Below the pieces are notes generated by a model. The model was given only the letters and a program-made list of their open reading frames with translations, did no database searches and was not told the DNA's origin. From contig NZ_FNDJ01000034.1 in NCBI RefSeq assembly GCF_900099965.1, positions 58,631-122,630 of the forward strand: DNA of 64,000 nt, read 5' to 3'. The DNA comes from Nonomuraea jiangxiensis (GTDB taxonomy: Bacteria; Actinomycetota; Actinomycetes; Streptosporangiales; Streptosporangiaceae). The position numbers and the translations under genes are program-made. Shown piece after piece: positions 60,408-64,000 of the stretch. Within the stretch, counting starts at the first letter, position 1; each line of letters begins with the position of its first letter.

Positions 60408-60968
60408 TCAGGCGCAGGTGAGGGACGGGTTGGCCGGTCCCATGCCGTCGAGTGCCTCGGCGGCGGTCGCGCCGTAGTGAGCGCCCTTCACCGTGCGGTG
60501 GGACAGATACGTCCACGAGTTGCCGTGCTTCTGGTAGACGCGTTCGTACCAGACCGAGAAGAAGGCCCGGGGAGTGCCGGCCCACATCGGCACGGTGCCG
60601 AGGTAGCGGCCGTACGTGATCGCGACCTTGCCGTGCATCTCGGTCTTGACGTTGTCGAACTCGAAGCACCCGTACGACTTGCCGGCGACCCGACCGAGGA
60701 AGGTCTGGCGGTCGTCGACAGCGGACGGGGTTCCGCCGTTGGTCCACTGGTCGCCGTGGGTCATCTGGAAGTCGGGGGCGAGCACCCGGTCCACCGCGTC
60801 GACGTCACCGGCCACGACCCAATCGGCGAACCGGTGCTCGAAGTCGATGACCGACTGTTCGTCCGTGGGCTTGCCGCCAGGTGAGGCGCCCGCATTCGCC
60901 GCCGTGCCGACCAGCAGGAGGGCGCAGGCGGACGCGGCGGCGACCGCGGTGCGGGTTACGGATTTCAT
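60408..60968 (-). CDS. Secreted SnoaL/NTF2-like protein
   Basis: A 186-residue protein with a Sec signal (MKSVTRTAVAAASACALLLV, cleavage near ANAGA). The mature part has the NTF2-like cone: an N-terminal helix with FADWVVAGDVDAVDRVLAPD, MTHGDQW, and strands KVAITYGRYLG and VWYERVYQKHGNSWTYLSHR. Relatives include ketosteroid isomerase, polyketide cyclases and many non-enzymatic members. It is divergent from its close paralogue at 61243. Confidence 0.85.
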   Translation of the reverse strand: MKSVTRTAVAAASACALLLVGTAANAGASPGGKPTDEQSVIDFEHRFADWVVAGDVDAVDRVLAPDFQMTHGDQWTNGGTPSAVDDRQTFLGRVAGKSYGCFEFDNVKTEMHGKVAITYGRYLGTVPMWAGTPRAFFSVWYERVYQKHGNSWTYLSHRTVKGAHYGATAAEALDGMGPANPSLTCA

Positions 60969-61083
60969 GGCGCTCCTCGCTTGGTGCTCTGGGGGGTCCG
61001 GCGCGTGGGGCGTGCTCGCCTCCGTCGCGCCGTTCCGTCAGTGTGCCCGCGGTTGCGGCCGATCACAAGGGCTAATTACCACC

Positions 61084-61103
61084 CAATGGACAACTGTCCA
61101 TTG
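61084..61103. promoter_or_regulatory. Perfect 9-2-9 palindrome (CAATGGACA-AC-TGTCCATTG)
   Basis: CAATGGACA (61084-61092) and TGTCCATTG (61095-61103) are exact inverted copies around AC. The site lies between the divergent SnoaL-like genes (starts at 60968 and 61243). Two IclR regulators are encoded nearby, and IclR-type operators are dyads of this size, so one of them is a candidate binder. Confidence 0.6.
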
Positions 61104-61242
61104 AGCGAAAAAGACTCTTGCGGAGTGATCAGTCCCTCAGGCAGGCTGAGCCGACCGGGCGCGCGGAGGTCTGAGGCCGAGACGAAAGCGCCGGTAGCGC
61201 AGGGAAGCCACGAGGCACCCGCATCTCAAGGAGGAGCGCCCC

Positions 61243-61803
61243 ATGAAAGCAACAGCCCGAATGTCGGTGGCTGTCACGCTCGCGTCGGTCGTACTGCTGG
61301 GCGGTACGGCCGCGACGGCCCAGGGAGCAGCAACCGAGCACCCCACGGACGAGCAGCAGGTGCTGGCGCTTGACCAGAAGGTGGGTGACCTCGTCGTCGC
61401 CGGCGACGTCCACGCCGTCGACAAGGTCATGTCTCCCGACTTCATGATGACCCACGGCGACCAGTGGACCTATGGCGAGAAGCCGTCACTCGTCGATAAC
61501 AAGGCGACCTTCCTGCCGCGGGTCGCCGGCAAGGCCTACTCCTGCATCAAGTTCGACAACATCAAGGCCGAGTTGCACGGTGACGTGGCGATCACGTACG
61601 GCCGCTACCTCGCCAGCCAGGTGGCCAACGCCGGCACCCCGAACGCCTACTTCACCGTGTGGTACGAGCGGGTCTACGAAAAGCATGGCAACCGGTGGAT
61701 CTACCTGTCGCACCGCACGGTGAAGGGCCCGCACTTCGGTGCGACCCCGGAGCAGGCCAAACAGGACATGGGGCCGGCGAACCCGGCGCTCACCTGCCCC
61801 TGA
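61243..61803 (+). CDS. Secreted SnoaL/NTF2-like protein, paralogue of 60408
   Basis: A 186-residue protein with AAGGAGGAG before the ATG. The signal peptide (MKATARMSVAVTLASVVLLG, cleavage near AQGAA) is followed by an NTF2-like fold aligned over the whole length with its divergent partner: MTHGDQW, VAITYGRYLA, VWYERVYEKHGNRWIYLSHR and the shared end MGPANP-x-LTC. The equal length and conserved C-terminal LTC motif show an inverted duplication. No active-site Asp/His pair is certain. Confidence 0.87.
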   Translation: MKATARMSVAVTLASVVLLGGTAATAQGAATEHPTDEQQVLALDQKVGDLVVAGDVHAVDKVMSPDFMMTHGDQWTYGEKPSLVDNKATFLPRVAGKAYSCIKFDNIKAELHGDVAITYGRYLASQVANAGTPNAYFTVWYERVYEKHGNRWIYLSHRTVKGPHFGATPEQAKQDMGPANPALTCP

Positions 61804-61867
61804 CCGACCTGCCCGACATCGAGTGAGCGCCGCCGAGGATCAGTCCGCCCTGTGAGAATATGTGGGC

Positions 61868-62641
61868 ATGGAGGCCGTTGACCGCCCAGGGCTGGAAATC
61901 ATCTGGAAGGCCGATTCGCTCGTGCGCGTGCTCAGCCGCGACGGCGAGTCCACCGTCGCGCAGCTTGCCGAGGCCGTGAACGAGCCATTGAGCTCCACCT
62001 ACCGTTTACTCGCCGACCTCAAGCAGATCGGCTGGGTGGAGCGGGGCTCCAAACGCGGTCTCTACCGGCTCGGCCTCTTCTTCATACGCATCGGCGGGCT
62101 GGCGGAGGACTTCGTCGACGTCCGCGAGCGCGCCATTCCTCATCTTCGCGAGCTGCGCGCCGAAACCGGCGCGACGTCCTACCTTTGCGTGCGCCGCGGC
62201 CTCACAGGGGTGTGCATAGAGCGGCTCGAGGGTCCCGACGTGCACTCCCTCAACTTCCGGGTCGGCGACTCCCTCATGCTCAACGTCGGGGGAGCACCGA
62301 AGGCGCTGCTGGCCCACCTGCCTCTCGAAGAGCGGCTTTTCGTCAAGGCCGGGCTCGCGGCGCTTCCCGGCGGGCCGCGAGGGCCGCTCGGCAGGGAGCT
62401 GGAGAACGAGATCGAAGAGATCCGGGCCCGCGGCTGGGCGGAGTCCGACGGCGACGTGACGGTCGGCATCGCGGCGATCGGCGCGCCGGTCTTCAACCAC
62501 CGGGGCGAGCTCGAGGCCGCGGTGTCCATCGGGGGGCTCCGCTCCCGGGTGCTCGATGTGCCCGAGAACGGTCCCCGCGTCGCCGCCTGCGCGGCAGCGG
62601 TCAGCCGATCGCTCGGCTTCGGCGGCGAGGAGGTCGCGTGA
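61868..62641 (+). CDS. IclR-family transcriptional regulator
   Basis: Starts at the ATG at 61868 (a GTG at 61862 is possible): 257 residues. N-terminal winged HTH: STVAQLAEAVNEPLSSTYRL, then LADLKQIGWVERGSKRGLYR. The effector domain follows, with GVCIERLEG, LMLNVGGAPKALLAHL and the EIRARGWAESDGDVTVGIAA segment conserved in IclR proteins. It overlaps the second IclR gene by 4 bp. It probably binds a small aromatic or sugar-acid ligand. Confidence 0.92.
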   Translation: MEAVDRPGLEIIWKADSLVRVLSRDGESTVAQLAEAVNEPLSSTYRLLADLKQIGWVERGSKRGLYRLGLFFIRIGGLAEDFVDVRERAIPHLRELRAETGATSYLCVRRGLTGVCIERLEGPDVHSLNFRVGDSLMLNVGGAPKALLAHLPLEERLFVKAGLAALPGGPRGPLGRELENEIEEIRARGWAESDGDVTVGIAAIGAPVFNHRGELEAAVSIGGLRSRVLDVPENGPRVAACAAAVSRSLGFGGEEVA

Positions 62642-63363
62642 GCGGGGCCGCGCCGATGCGGGTGCTGGCGAACGCGACGGAGCTCATCGAGCTGCTGGCC
62701 GGCGAGGGCGCCCTCCCGCTCGTCGACGTCGCCACTCGGATCGGGGTGCCGCGACCGAGCATCTACCGCCTCTGCGAAGGTCTCGCCGCCGTCGGGATGG
62801 TCGAGCTGCTGCCCGACTCCAGGGTGCGGCTCTCCACGCGGTGGCTCGCCCTGGCCGACGCGGCCCGCGCCGGCATGCTGGAATGGCGTGGCGCACCGGA
62901 GGTGCTGGCGCACCTCGTCGAACGCACCGGTCAGACGGCCTACCTCAGCGTCCCGTACGGCTCGAGCGCCCTGTGCGTCGACTGGTGCCAGGGCCGGGCG
63001 ATCGACGTGCTCGCCTACCGGCCGGGAAGCATGATGCCGCTGCACGTCGGCGCGGCCGGGCGGACGTTCGCGGCATACGGGGTGCCGCTGCCCGAGGGTG
63101 ACCGGCGGCGGCGCACCGAAAAGACGATCATCGACTACGACGAGCTCGCGGCCGACCGGGAGCGGATCCGGCGCGATGGCTATGCGCTGTCCGAGGAGGA
63201 CGTCACGATCGGCATCGGCGCGGTCGGTGTGCCGATCCTGGCGCCCGACGGCACGCTGCGCGGCGCGCTGTCGCTCGGCGGACTCGTCGAGGACATCCGC
63301 AAGCACTGCGACGAGTTCGTCGCGGAGTTGCGCGCCGGCGTGGAGCGGCTGTCCGGGGTGTAG
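62638..63363 (+). CDS. Second IclR-family regulator, overlapping the first
   Basis: A 241-residue IclR protein. The GTG at 62638 overlaps the previous stop (GTGA); a nearby ATG at residue 7 is the alternative. HTH: LPLVDVATRIGVPRPSIYRL, then CEGLAAVGMVEL. The effector part is shorter than usual but has SMMPLHVGAAGRTFAAYG and RIRRDGYALSEEDVTIGIGA. Two coupled IclR genes are unusual; they may form a heteromer. The MHS transporter downstream is the likely target. Confidence 0.9.
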   Translation: MSGAAPMRVLANATELIELLAGEGALPLVDVATRIGVPRPSIYRLCEGLAAVGMVELLPDSRVRLSTRWLALADAARAGMLEWRGAPEVLAHLVERTGQTAYLSVPYGSSALCVDWCQGRAIDVLAYRPGSMMPLHVGAAGRTFAAYGVPLPEGDRRRRTEKTIIDYDELAADRERIRRDGYALSEEDVTIGIGAVGVPILAPDGTLRGALSLGGLVEDIRKHCDEFVAELRAGVERLSGV

Positions 63364-63528
63364 GGATCGCGGTAGCCGGCTCACATCCCGGAAATTCTTG
63401 CTTGGCGGACTCCATGTTCATCTGCTAAGACTGTGTCCCAAGGCACATCCTTGCCGGAACACCGTGCGCACGTCGGTCGATTGGGGGCGCTCCGGCGAAG
63501 CCTCACGGACGAGGTTGGAGGAAGCCCA

Positions 63529-64000
63529 ATGGCTACCGCTACACCAGCAAGCACCACCGCAAAAACACGCCCCGGCGCGAAGCGTTCGGCCGTCTCGGCC
63601 GTCTTCGGCAACTACATCGAGTACGTCGACTTCGGCTCGTACGGCTTCATGGCCGCGATCATCGGCGCGAACTTCTTCCCAGGAGACGCCTCGGCGCAGC
63701 TGCTGTCGTCGCTCGCCGTCTTCGGCGTCACCTTCTTCTTCCGGCCCGTCGGCGGCTTCCTCTGGGGCTACGTCGGAGACCGCTACGGCCGGAAGAACGC
63801 GCTCGTCTGGGCGATCATCCTCATGAGCGTCTCGACGGCGCTCATCGGCGTGCTGCCGAACTACACGGCGATCGGCATCGCCGCCCCGATCCTGCTCGTC
63901 GTCCTCCGTTCACTCCAGGGCATCTCGATCGGCGGCGAGTTCGCGGGCGCCGGCACGTTCATCACCGAGACCGCACCGTCCAACCGGCGGGGCGTCTGGT
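63529..64000 (+). CDS. MHS-type MFS transporter (start only, cut by window end)
   Basis: 157 codons are visible. The ATG at 63529 follows GGAGGAAG. Metabolite:proton-symporter marks: FGNYIEYVDFGSYGFMAAII (helix 1 of ShiA/ProP/KgtP-like proteins), FFRPVGGFLWGYVGDRYGRK with the G-D-R-x-G-R-K loop, and LLVVLRSLQGISIGGEFAGA in helix 4. It takes up an organic acid or zwitterion with protons. The two IclR genes just upstream probably regulate it. Confidence 0.9.
   Translation, partial: MATATPASTTAKTRPGAKRSAVSAVFGNYIEYVDFGSYGFMAAIIGANFFPGDASAQLLSSLAVFGVTFFFRPVGGFLWGYVGDRYGRKNALVWAIILMSVSTALIGVLPNYTAIGIAAPILLVVLRSLQGISIGGEFAGAGTFITETAPSNRRGVW

Noticed and set aside
1..64000. Many long open frames opposite real genes (for example opposite 656-1831, 5889-7817, 38449-42603)
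   Set aside because: High-GC DNA keeps antisense frames open; their products are Arg/Gly/Ala-rich without motifs, while the opposite strand has clear families.

Overview
This window is high-GC DNA from a mycelial-type actinomycete, with GTG starts, 4-bp start/stop overlaps, a SARP/BTAD-type regulator, twin-arginine signals and strong G/C bias at third positions. A Streptosporangiales-like host such as Nonomuraea is my impression only. I saw no tRNA, rRNA or CRISPR array.

Region 1 (1-13938) is a catabolic-looking island. It has a DegT-type aminotransferase, an ABC sugar-type importer (lipoprotein plus two permeases), a DHDPS/NAL-family aldolase, and two mirror-image modules. Each module has a secreted beta-propeller protein, a complete TIM-barrel amidohydrolase and a second amidohydrolase-like protein that lacks the metal ligands; the right-hand module ends in a second DegT enzyme. 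A palindrome of the form CGGYC-NN-GRCCG lies at four transcription-start regions (632, 1858, 7858, 9351). At two of them it abuts or overlaps a TTGAC-17-TANNNT promoter, so the island looks like one regulon.

Region 2 (13925-29345) is accessory DNA with visible decay. It holds a BASS-type symporter, a large SARP-ATPase-TPR regulator, an alpha/beta hydrolase, an MFS exporter coupled to a cNMP-domain/FAD reductase, and a DUF4188 protein. It also has a PadR-DUF1048-DUF1048 operon and a DUF1048-ABC-P450 operon whose own PadR gene survives only as a C-terminal stub behind a related operator. A hydroxyacid dehydrogenase and a serine hydrolase are pseudogenes.

Region 3 (29570-38353, all minus) is a probable conflict or cell-death system: a small membrane protein, a CHAT protease-STAND-TPR protein with intact His/Cys, a TRAFAC-type GTPase with a coiled coil, a single-span membrane protein, and a dynamin-like large GTPase.

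Region 4 (38449-57232, all minus) is a contractile-injection-system locus, read from a LuxR-type regulator at its upstream end. It encodes sheath, tube, baseplate plug, VgrG-like spike, PAAR-like tip, gp25, gpJ, a giant LamG/Ig-like baseplate or fibre protein, a Hint-domain protein, a Cys-rich protein, and a 1384-residue protein ending in an AHH nuclease. I found no capsid or terminase, and no AAA+ ATPase or obvious tape measure. Regions 3 and 4 form about 28 kb of nearly uninterrupted same-strand genes, which suggests a linked weapon plus death/defence island.

Region 5 (57543-64000) holds a cytochrome bd oxidase locus (cydA frameshifted as read, cydB intact), a tyrosine-integrase remnant, a divergent pair of secreted SnoaL/NTF2-like paralogues around a perfect 9-2-9 palindrome, two overlapping IclR regulators, and the start of an MHS-type transporter cut by the window edge.
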